Below, piece by piece: positions 16,510 through 25,734 of a stretch of 36,018 bases of DNA. The stretch lies in assembly GCA_031273565.1 (NCBI GenBank), contig JAISRR010000213.1, positions 1 through 36,018 of the forward strand, read 5' to 3'. The notes below the pieces were generated by a model that ran no database searches, was not told where the DNA came from, and saw only the letters and a program-made list of their open reading frames with translations. This DNA comes from Zoogloeaceae bacterium (GTDB taxonomy: Bacteria; Pseudomonadota; Gammaproteobacteria; Burkholderiales; Rhodocyclaceae). The position numbers and the translations under genes are program-made. Position 1 is the stretch's first letter, and each line of letters begins with the position of its first letter.

Positions 16510-17166
16510 CTATTCCGAAATCAGGTTGCCCAGCACCAGGGAGAGCGTGTTGCCGATGGCAACGGGACGCCAGTAGGATTTCCCCCCAGCCTTCACTTCC
16601 TGCAGTTGCAGGATGCCGACGATTTCTTTCTCTATCGGCGCTGCCTCCAGTTTCGTGATTATCCCGGACAGGATGGCGGCTTTTGCCGCATCGGAGGCGG
16701 CGGCGTTTTCAAAGGCCTTCAGCGCCGTCGAAACATGCGCGTCGGGGATGAAGCAAACATATTCCACGCTGGCGATCCGGTTGCCCGTGGCGGCATCCCG
16801 CTCCAGTTCGCTTGCCGTGGACTGGCAACTGGAACGTTGGGCGGCAGCCAGCAGGGTCTTGAGAAACAGACGCTCTGATTCGGTTTGTTGGGGTGAAGCG
16901 GCGGCGTTCAGGTCTTCCATATCCAGAATGCCCTGAAGGTTGAAGACGTTTTGACCCGTGAGCGGACGCATGTAATCGTTGATTTCCGTCGCGCTCCGGA
17001 TGTCCCGGTTGATGAGGACTTTCAGATAAAGATCGAGAACCTGCGTGGGTTGCAGCTCATTCGCTGCGTAGGCGCTGGCACAGAGGAGATTGCCCAGAAG
17101 CAGGCACGGCATGCACATCCTGGCCAGTCTGCGTAGGGGTTGAAAACAGGATGTGGCGTGGCTCAT
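16510..17166 (-). CDS. Exported protein of unknown function, downstream of gyrB
   Basis: A 218-residue protein I do not recognise. The N-terminus has arginines (LRRLAR), a hydrophobic run (MCMPCLLLGNLLCASAYA) and an AYA-A cleavage site after about residue 34, so it is probably periplasmic or secreted. The signal is not a lipobox. The mature part is mostly helical in character, with two spaced cysteines (SSCQS and YVCFI) that could form a disulphide. Its ATG lies 6 bases after the gyrB stop, so it is likely cotranscribed with dnaN-gyrB. recC begins 68 bases further on and may be in the same transcript. It could also be a small envelope-stress or immunity-type protein; nothing seen decides this. 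Confidence 0.75.
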   Translation of the reverse strand: MSHATSCFQPLRRLARMCMPCLLLGNLLCASAYAANELQPTQVLDLYLKVLINRDIRSATEINDYMRPLTGQNVFNLQGILDMEDLNAAASPQQTESERLFLKTLLAAAQRSSCQSTASELERDAATGNRIASVEYVCFIPDAHVSTALKAFENAAASDAAKAAILSGIITKLEAAPIEKEIVGILQLQEVKAGGKSYWRPVAIGNTLSLVLGNLISE

Positions 17167-17172
17167 GGTCGA

Positions 17173-19737
<2,565 letters not shown>

Positions 19738-20844
19738 TTAAATGCGCATCGGCATCACGACATATTTGAAACGCTCGTTGCCGGGCACGGTGATGAGGGC
19801 GCTGGAATTGGCGTCGTTGAAACTCCAGCCGATTTCGTCGCCCGTGAGATTGTTGAACACATCGAGCAGGTAGGTCACATTGAAGCCGACATCCAGCGGC
19901 GCGCCATCGTAGCGGACTTCGATTTCTTCCTGCGCCTCTTCCTGTTCGGCGTTGGCGGCGATGATTTTCAGGGTGTTATTGTCGAGGATGACGCGCACGC
20001 CGTGGAACTTGTCGTTGGTGAGAATGGCGACGCGGGACATGGCGGCATGTAACGCCTGACGGTCGGCGACCATGTGATTGACGAGTTCGGCGGGGATGAC
20101 GCGCTCGTAGTCGGGGAATTTGCCGTCGATCAGCTTGGAAACCAGCACGGTGTCGCCGAACTCGAAGCGAATCTGGTTGCCGCCGACGCTGATTTTCAAC
20201 GGGTCTTCGCTGTCGGTGAGCAGCCGGTTCAGTTCCAGCACCGTCTTCCTCGGCAGAATCATCTCCTGACGCGGCAGATCGGCCTCAATCGCCATGCTGT
20301 TGTAGGCGAGCCGGTGGCTGTCGGTCGCCACGCAGCGCAGTTCCTGACCATCGACCATCAGCATCAGGCCGTTCAGGTAGTAGCGCACATCCTGGGAAGC
20401 CATCGCGTACTGGGTTTTGCCGATCAGGTAGCGGAAATCCTTTTGCGTGACTGTCAGCGTTTTTTCTTCGCCTTCGGCGATCACCATGCGGGGAAAATCG
20501 TCGGCGGGCAGGGTTTGCAGGTTAAAGCGGCTGCGCCCGGCCTTGACCAGCAGGCGCTTGTCTTCGAGGTCGAGCACGATTTCGGCGGATTCGGGCAGGG
20601 AACGCAGGATGTCCTGCAATTTTTTCGCCGCCACCGTCACCGCGCCGTCTCCCTCGCCTCCCACGTGCTCGCGTTTGGTGGTGATCTGGATTTCGATGTC
20701 GGTCGCCAGCAGGGTGAGATGTTCCCCCTTCTTTTCCAGCAGGACATTGGAGAGAATCGGCAGCGTGTGACGGCGTTCCACGATGCCGGAAACCGCTTGC
20801 AAGGGGGAAAGCAGGGCGTCTCGCGTGCTTTTCAGAATAATCAT
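19738..20844 (-). CDS. dnaN: DNA polymerase III beta subunit (sliding clamp)
   Basis: The 368-residue clamp, three similar domains forming a dimeric ring around DNA. Seen: N-terminus MIILKSTRDALLSPLQAVSGIVERRHTLPILSNVLL, middle-domain phrases such as RYYLNGLMLMVDGQELRCVATDSHRLA, and the C-terminal VMPMRI, which closes the clamp binding pocket. GGAAAGG about 7 bases upstream supports ATG 20844. Oddity: in most bacteria dnaA lies directly upstream of dnaN, but here the upstream side holds a divergent T6SS gene, so dnaA has been separated from this pair. Confidence 0.98.
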   Translation of the reverse strand: MIILKSTRDALLSPLQAVSGIVERRHTLPILSNVLLEKKGEHLTLLATDIEIQITTKREHVGGEGDGAVTVAAKKLQDILRSLPESAEIVLDLEDKRLLVKAGRSRFNLQTLPADDFPRMVIAEGEEKTLTVTQKDFRYLIGKTQYAMASQDVRYYLNGLMLMVDGQELRCVATDSHRLAYNSMAIEADLPRQEMILPRKTVLELNRLLTDSEDPLKISVGGNQIRFEFGDTVLVSKLIDGKFPDYERVIPAELVNHMVADRQALHAAMSRVAILTNDKFHGVRVILDNNTLKIIAANAEQEEAQEEIEVRYDGAPLDVGFNVTYLLDVFNNLTGDEIGWSFNDANSSALITVPGNERFKYVVMPMRI

Positions 20845-21032
20845 GACGGCAAAACCTTTCCGGTAAATTTTTTGAAAAATAGATGTAATTCTAGCGTAAA
20901 TGCGAGGAAACCGCGCCGACAGTTTCAGCGCGCCGGGGCGATTGCCCTGAGAAGGATTTCGCGGGGGAAAATTCTGCCTCCTTCGTCCGTTATACTGTCA
21001 CATTCGCCTTGCCTTTCCACTCGAATACAACC
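20845..21032 (+). promoter_or_regulatory. Divergent promoter region between dnaN and tssA
   Basis: These 188 bases must hold start signals for dnaN (-) and tssA (+). The dnaN-proximal half is AT-rich (20865-20905). On the plus strand TATACT (20991-20996) could be the tssA -10, 37 bases before its ATG, but no good -35 is seen 17 bases upstream. I found no TTATCCACA-type DnaA box, so this does not look like an origin. Confidence 0.4.
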
Positions 21033-22577
21033 ATGTCTGACGATACCTCCTCATCCGAAAAATCGGCTGAAAAATTGCCGACGCTTTCTGTGGGTGGCAC
21101 ACCCATTCCCGGCGATGTCCCAGCCGGACAATCTGTGCGGGATGATGCGCGTTTCGCGGAAATGCGCCAGGAAATTGACTTGCTGGTCGCTGTTCGCGCA
21201 GATGCGGTAGAGCCGAATTGGAAAAAACTCATCAGGTTGGGTGAGGAATTACTGGGCACGCTTGGCAAGGATATTTCCGTGGCTTCATGGCTCGCAGCAG
21301 CCTATCTGCGCGAGCAAGGTGAAGAGGGGTTGCGTAAGGGTGCGGCAGTGCTCGCTGATCTCTGTGCAATCCATTGGGAAGGGATGTTTCCACCAGTTGC
21401 CCGTATGCGCGCGCGCGTTGGGGCAGTTGATTGGTGGCAGGATCAGGTCGATGCCTGGCTGGAAAAGCAACAGCCGCAATTTCTGCCTGCTGATTTGCAG
21501 ACCGAACTCGCAGAATCCCTGCACCGCCTGGAAGAAAGTTTCACCGCGCATGTCCCCGATTCACCTCTTCGCATCTACGCCCTTGCTGCACGCCTGCACC
21601 AGATTCCCTCGCCGCCCGAACCGAAGCCAGCATCGCCACCACCTGTAGCCACGCCTGACAACAATGTCGGCGAATCCGCGCCTGCATCTACGCCTTCTGC
21701 CACATTTGCCGGGACAGCCTTTAATGTGGCGAGCATTGCCGATTGTGCTCGTTTCTGTCTGGATGCGGCGGAAACGCAATTGCGTGACGACTCCAGTCAT
21801 CCAGCCTCCTACACTTTGCGCCGGGTTGCCTTGTGGGCTGGTTTGCGTGACCTGCCGCCGAGCGAGAACGGGCGCACCCTGCTTCCTGCACCGGAAGAGC
21901 ATGTCTTGCCAGGTCTGACGGCACTTCTTACCACTGGCGAAAACGAAAAAGCGGCTCGCACGGCAGAAGCCGCCTGTAATGCCTATATCTATTGGCTGAC
22001 TCTGCACAACCTTACTGCCCGTGCACTGGCAGGGTTGGGCGCCAGCCATGCAACGGCGAAGCGGGCACTGGAAGGGCAAGTGGCAGGTTTGCTGTTGCGT
22101 TTTCCCGAACTGCCAAAACTCGCTTTTTCTGACGGCACGCCTTTCGTTGACGCGGCTACCTTGAGTTGGCTCGCCAGTCTGGGCGGTTCTGCCATATCCG
22201 CAGATCCCTTTACTGAAGCCGTTGCCGCAGCCGAGGCTCAACTACCTGCTGCCGCGCTACAAAGCCTGGGCGACTTGCTACTTCGCTACACTGCTGGCAA
22301 GGAGGCGCTCACCCTCTACCGTGCCGCCTGCACGGTGTGCCAGAAGGGTGAACTATGGTTGCCTTTGCCTTTCCTTGCGCAACGCCTGACCGCCCTCGTC
22401 GCAACCCACAAATTGAGCGTCTACGATCCTGTTGCCGCATCGGAAGCGCTGGCGGCAGCGGCAACGGCGCTCGCCACCCTGCTTGCCGCAAATCCGGAAA
22501 ATTCCGAAGCAAGGGCACAGTACGCCGCAATAGCCGCAGAACTGGCAGGGCTGCAACCCCATCGCCTGTTATCTTGA
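21033..22577 (+). CDS. tssA: T6SS protein TssA (VasJ type)
   Basis: A 514-residue T6SS cap/assembly protein. The ImpA-related N-terminal domain is clear at about residues 50-140: PNWKKLIRLGEELLGTLGKDISVASWLAAAYLREQGEEGL (read in pieces), then IHWEGMFPPVARMRARVGAVDWWQ. A proline-rich linker (about 190-215) leads to a helical C-terminal half of the VasJ type. By family knowledge TssA organises baseplate and sheath polymerisation. ATG 21033 is chosen over an in-frame TTG at 21009. It is the only T6SS gene here on the plus strand; it diverges from dnaN and converges with the tssC-STAS end of the main T6SS operon. Confidence 0.88.
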   Translation: MSDDTSSSEKSAEKLPTLSVGGTPIPGDVPAGQSVRDDARFAEMRQEIDLLVAVRADAVEPNWKKLIRLGEELLGTLGKDISVASWLAAAYLREQGEEGLRKGAAVLADLCAIHWEGMFPPVARMRARVGAVDWWQDQVDAWLEKQQPQFLPADLQTELAESLHRLEESFTAHVPDSPLRIYALAARLHQIPSPPEPKPASPPPVATPDNNVGESAPASTPSATFAGTAFNVASIADCARFCLDAAETQLRDDSSHPASYTLRRVALWAGLRDLPPSENGRTLLPAPEEHVLPGLTALLTTGENEKAARTAEAACNAYIYWLTLHNLTARALAGLGASHATAKRALEGQVAGLLLRFPELPKLAFSDGTPFVDAATLSWLASLGGSAISADPFTEAVAAAEAQLPAAALQSLGDLLLRYTAGKEALTLYRAACTVCQKGELWLPLPFLAQRLTALVATHKLSVYDPVAASEALAAAATALATLLAANPENSEARAQYAAIAAELAGLQPHRLLS

Positions 22578-22584
22578 TCGACAA

Positions 22585-22711
22585 TTATTTTTCAAAATTG
22601 GATAGCGACTTCGTGAACGCTTTGGGAATTTCCTGCTCCAGAAAACGGTTAATGATTGCCAGATGTTCATGTGTAGCGGGGAGAACGATGAATTTCGTTT
22701 CGATACCTCAT
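22585..22711 (-). pseudogene. Remnant of an RsbW-like anti-sigma kinase N-terminus
   Basis: On the minus strand, from about 22705 to a TAA at 22585-22587, one frame reads IETKFIVLPATHEHLAIINR and then FLEQEIPKAFTKSLSNFEK. This is like the N-terminal strand and first helix of RsbW/SpoIIAB-type HATPase kinases (a LPAxxExLxxINxFLE pattern). An ATG at 22709-22711 is one base out of frame; dropping one G just after it (ATGAGG to ATGAG) would give MSIETKF. The frame then stops before any ATP-binding N-box, where tssA ends on the other strand. It lies 112 bases downstream of the STAS gene, the usual place for the kinase partner. Too short for certainty, but context and pattern agree. Confidence 0.5.
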
Positions 22712-22823
22712 GCAAAATGCGCGGTAGCTGCGGATGCGAGCAGGCAATACAGCGATAGGCGCTATGGGCTCAGACATCATGGGTGAGGCAGTGTTGCAAT
22801 CCAGTCGCCTACGGATCTACGTA

Positions 22824-23159
22824 CTATTGAAACCTTGCCAACGCCATTTCGCGGGTATTGACGATGGTCAGAATATCGACAAATCCGGCCATTTCAAACA
22901 CCTCGAAAACGCTGGCCTTCAAACCGTACAAAACCAACTGACCGGCTTGCCCTGCCACACTTTCGGCAAGTAACAGGACAACGCGCAAGCCTGCGCTGGA
23001 GATGTAATCCACCTGAGAAAAATCCAGCGCGATTTTGTGCGCCCCATCCTCTACGTAAGCAGTCAGGATTTTTTTCAGTTCCGCCGAGTTATTGCCATTG
23101 ATTTGACCCTCAAGCGCAATCAGCAGAACATTATGGATAGTTTCGGTGGTTAACTGCAC
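22824..23159 (-). CDS. STAS-domain anti-sigma factor antagonist-like protein
   Basis: A 111-residue single STAS domain, full length for SpoIIAA/RsbV-type proteins. Features: strand VLLIALEGQINGNNSAELKKIL, then IALDFSQVDYISSAGLRVVLLL, whose Ser54-Ser55 occupy the position of the regulatory phosphoserine, then QLVLYGLKASVFEVFEMAGF. In known systems an HATPase kinase phosphorylates this serine and a PP2C phosphatase reverses it, controlling a sigma factor or other partner. GTG 23159 is supported by GAGAGGAAAAC just upstream. It lies 87 bases after tssC on the same strand, so it may regulate the T6SS; that is inference. Its likely kinase partner downstream is broken. Confidence 0.87.
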   Translation of the reverse strand: MQLTTETIHNVLLIALEGQINGNNSAELKKILTAYVEDGAHKIALDFSQVDYISSAGLRVVLLLAESVAGQAGQLVLYGLKASVFEVFEMAGFVDILTIVNTREMALARFQ

Positions 23160-23246
23160 AGTGTTTTCCTCTCGAACAGGGTTGGAAACGGGCGGAACTT
23201 GACATGTAGCACGGCAACAGAAGTCACGGATGATTTGAAAATGGAA

Positions 23247-24680
23247 TTACTCCCTGTCCAGTTTGCCTGTTAGTGACAGGGTGAAATTCGCGCCCATGAA
23301 TTTGAAGTGAGGGCGGGCGCGGATGGTGATGCGATACCAACGGGGATTGTCGGGCATGTCATCTACTTTTACCTCAGCCATACGCAGCGGACGGCGACTG
23401 CGGGTTGAAGGGTCGGGGTTGTCCATTTCAGTGACGTATTGGTTAATCCATTTATTCAGTTCTTCTTCCAGTACCAGTTGGCTTTTCCAGGCTCCGACGT
23501 TTTCTCGTTGCAGCACTTTGAGGTAGTGCGCCAGACGATTCATGACCATCATGTAGGGGAGCTGTGAGGAGAGTTTATAGCTGATCTCCGCAGCATAGTC
23601 GTCGCTAACATTGTCAAAGTTTTTGCCTTTATGGCATGAGTTGGCGGAGAAAAACAAGGCGTCGTTCAGGCCTTTACGCATCGCCAGGGCGACAAAGCCT
23701 TCTTCTGCCAGTTCAAATTCGCGTTGTTCGGAGATGAGTACCTGAGTGGGAATCCGCTGTTCTGCGATATGGGCGCTCATGGTGTAGAGCGGCAGGCTCT
23801 GTACTACGCCGCCTTCGGCTCCGATGATGTTGGCGCACCAGCGGTATTTGGCGAAGCTGTCAGCGAGACGTTCGGCCAGGGCGAAGGCGGCGTTGCCCCA
23901 GCAGAGGTCGTCGATGCTGTCGCGGTTTTCGCGGAAGGAAAAACTTCCTGCGTAATTTTCCGGGGTATAGGGGAGTCGCAGGAGGAAACCGGGTAGGGTC
24001 AGTACGGCGTAGCGGGCATCTTCGGATTCGCGGAAGCGTTGCCAGCGGACGTAGTGCGGCATGGAAAACAGGGTGCGGAAGTCTTCCAGTGCGGGAAATT
24101 GTTGCCAACTGTCGATTAAAAAAAAGTTTTTTTCTACCCCTGCAAGAAAAGGGGCGTGTGCCATCGCGGCGACAGCGGAGGCTGCGGTGAGCAAGCGGAT
24201 GTCGGGCGCGCTGGCGGAGAATTCATAGTTGGCGACAATGGCGGCGACGGGTTGCCCACCGAATTGTCCGTATTCGGAGGTGTAAACATGACGATACAGG
24301 CCGGAAAGGACGATTTCTGGCGCGTCGTCGAGGTCCGCCAGCAGGTCATCTTTGGAAATGTCCAGGTACTGGATAATGATGTTCTGATGAAAATTGACGC
24401 GCAGAACGAGAAATTGCAGCGAGCGCCACGAAGTTTCCAGCGCGCGAAAACGCTCGTGGTGCAGGACCTGGCTTAACTGTTCGGAGATGCGTTCGTCAAT
24501 TTCGGCAATCATGCCGTCCGCGAGCGCGCAGGAGATGGGCGTGCCCGCCGGAAAAACCAGAAGGGCCTGAAGAAAACAGCCTAGCGTCGCTGCATCTGGT
24601 ACGGTATTGCCGCTGGTTCTTAGTGTTTCTTGCAACGCAGGAAGAATGCAGGAGTGCGTGGCAGATTCAGAGGCGGACAC
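23247..24680 (-). CDS. tssC: T6SS sheath large subunit TssC
   Basis: A 477-residue VipB/ImpC-family protein that, with TssB, builds the contractile sheath. Seen: IDERISEQLSQVLHHERFRALETSWRSL (read in pieces), EYGQFGGQPVAAIVANYEF, MAHAPFLAGV, and the C-terminal FMGANFTLSLTGKLDRE. GTG 24680 is preferred: AAGGAA lies 7 bases upstream, and the product starts MSASESATHS. The frame is open to 24728 but that part overlaps tssE. The start lies inside the end of tssE (14-bp overlap). The usual partner tssB is not beside it. Some T6SS loci carry a second, divergent tssC, and this could be such a paralogue; by reading alone I cannot tell. Confidence 0.88.
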   Translation of the reverse strand: MSASESATHSCILPALQETLRTSGNTVPDAATLGCFLQALLVFPAGTPISCALADGMIAEIDERISEQLSQVLHHERFRALETSWRSLQFLVLRVNFHQNIIIQYLDISKDDLLADLDDAPEIVLSGLYRHVYTSEYGQFGGQPVAAIVANYEFSASAPDIRLLTAASAVAAMAHAPFLAGVEKNFFLIDSWQQFPALEDFRTLFSMPHYVRWQRFRESEDARYAVLTLPGFLLRLPYTPENYAGSFSFRENRDSIDDLCWGNAAFALAERLADSFAKYRWCANIIGAEGGVVQSLPLYTMSAHIAEQRIPTQVLISEQREFELAEEGFVALAMRKGLNDALFFSANSCHKGKNFDNVSDDYAAEISYKLSSQLPYMMVMNRLAHYLKVLQRENVGAWKSQLVLEEELNKWINQYVTEMDNPDPSTRSRRPLRMAEVKVDDMPDNPRWYRITIRARPHFKFMGANFTLSLTGKLDRE

Positions 24681-25083
24681 GAACTTTTCCTTGTGGGGTG
24701 ACACTGGAGTAGAGATGTACCGGCACACCGGAGTTATCTCCTTTCAAGCGTGCAGCGATGGAAAAGGCCAGAGCTGCGTGGTCTTCCTGGTGCGGCGCAA
24801 AGGTCACTTGTACATCTTCAAGACGAGGTTCGTAGTGGGCGATGAATTCGATAATTTCCCGACGCAGCAGCGGTTCATCATTTTGGGATACCCCTGCGCC
24901 GGAGTGGATGAAATCCGGCATACCAAAATCAGTGTCGATGAGGGTGCTGCCCACACGGGAGTTCAGCAGGCGGGAGACATACGAGCAGATGGATTGCAGC
25001 AGGCGCTCGTCAGTTTCCAGTGCCTGGCGATCTTCCTGGCGATAGGCGGCAGAGAGGCGTTCAAAGAGGCGCAGCCGGGGCAT
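24667..25083 (-). CDS. tssE: T6SS baseplate protein TssE
   Basis: A 138-residue gp25-like baseplate wedge protein. It has the N-terminal LFERLS motif, a middle segment LNSRVGSTLIDTDFGMPDF and the family's RREIIEFIAHYEPRLEDVQV block, whose equivalent contacts the sheath initiator site. ATG 25083 has AGGAG 8 bases upstream. Its first 23 bases overlap the end of the upstream membrane-protein gene, and its end overlaps tssC by 14 bases, so this stretch is translated as a compact unit. Confidence 0.9.
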   Translation of the reverse strand: MPRLRLFERLSAAYRQEDRQALETDERLLQSICSYVSRLLNSRVGSTLIDTDFGMPDFIHSGAGVSQNDEPLLRREIIEFIAHYEPRLEDVQVTFAPHQEDHAALAFSIAARLKGDNSGVPVHLYSSVTPQGKVRVRL

Positions 25084-25729
25084 GGTTTTTCTCCTGTGCT
25101 GCGTTTTGTTGCGTCGGGCTGGCTACAGAAGCTTCCTTGTCCAAGGTAAACACAACCCGCAAACGGTCGCCCGCAACGTAAGCCGCCCCATTCATGTGCT
25201 TTAACAAATCAGGGGTGCGCCCCGTGCCGGAAATCCGGATAAATCCCGGATGCGGATACACTTGCAGGCGATGCAGGAAACCTTGCGTCAGTACGCGCGC
25301 AACGACTTGTTGCAAACGAAGGTCGCCGTGCAGGTCAACAGAGAGTGAACCTTTTTCAACCCGGCGGTAGAAGGTAATTTCACCGGGCGTACCCTTGAAG
25401 GGGAAGATGAGTTCAATGCTATCGCCTTCTTCAATAATTTCCGGTTTGCCAAGAGTGCCTGTTCCCCCACTGCGCCCCTGTTCCAGTTTGCGCCACGGAG
25501 AAGCGGGAGCCGGTTTCGGCGGGCTTACAGCGGCAGCTTGTGGGTGCGGCGCTTTCTTTTGCAGCACCGGCGCTGGCGGCGGCGGTACGGAGTGAGTGAA
25601 CAGGTTTTCCACCAGGCTGCCCGATGTTTCTGAGGGTAAATGCACCATGAGGGCAAGCGCCATCAGAAACACCAGCGCGAACCAGGCGGCAAGCATGATA
25701 TGAAACAGGGAGCGCAAGGAATGCGTCAT
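25061..25729 (-). CDS. Unrecognised single-pass membrane protein within the T6SS operon
   Basis: A 222-residue protein I cannot assign to a Tss family. Residues about 8-32 form one transmembrane helix (LFHIMLAAWFALVFLMALAL), followed by a proline-rich linker (about 48-85, with PPPPAP) and a folded, probably periplasmic domain of about 110 residues (SIELIFPFKGTPGEITFYRR to LRVVFTLDKE). The alternating pattern of that domain distantly recalls AMIN or other envelope-binding beta domains; this is a guess. It starts 5 bases after tssM and overlaps tssE by 23 bases, so it is a genuine operon member. It might be a peptidoglycan-anchoring or envelope-clearing accessory, but no OmpA-like or hydrolase motif is seen. 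Confidence 0.78.
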   Translation of the reverse strand: MTHSLRSLFHIMLAAWFALVFLMALALMVHLPSETSGSLVENLFTHSVPPPPAPVLQKKAPHPQAAAVSPPKPAPASPWRKLEQGRSGGTGTLGKPEIIEEGDSIELIFPFKGTPGEITFYRRVEKGSLSVDLHGDLRLQQVVARVLTQGFLHRLQVYPHPGFIRISGTGRTPDLLKHMNGAAYVAGDRLRVVFTLDKEASVASPTQQNAAQEKNHAPAAPL

Positions 25730-25734
25730 GGGGC

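Noticed and set aside
20845-21032. A replication origin next to dnaN
   Set aside because: No DnaA-box clusters, no obvious 13-mer unwinding repeats, and only 188 bases are available between two divergent genes.
21561-22241. A 226-codon minus-strand frame opposite tssA
   Set aside because: Arg/Cys/Gly-rich translation without motifs; tssA on the plus strand has a clear ImpA-type domain.
22309-22584. Continuation of the RsbW-like remnant into the minus-strand frame below 22585
   Set aside because: After the TAA the frame is antisense to tssA and shows none of the N-box, G1 or G2 motifs of an HATPase domain.
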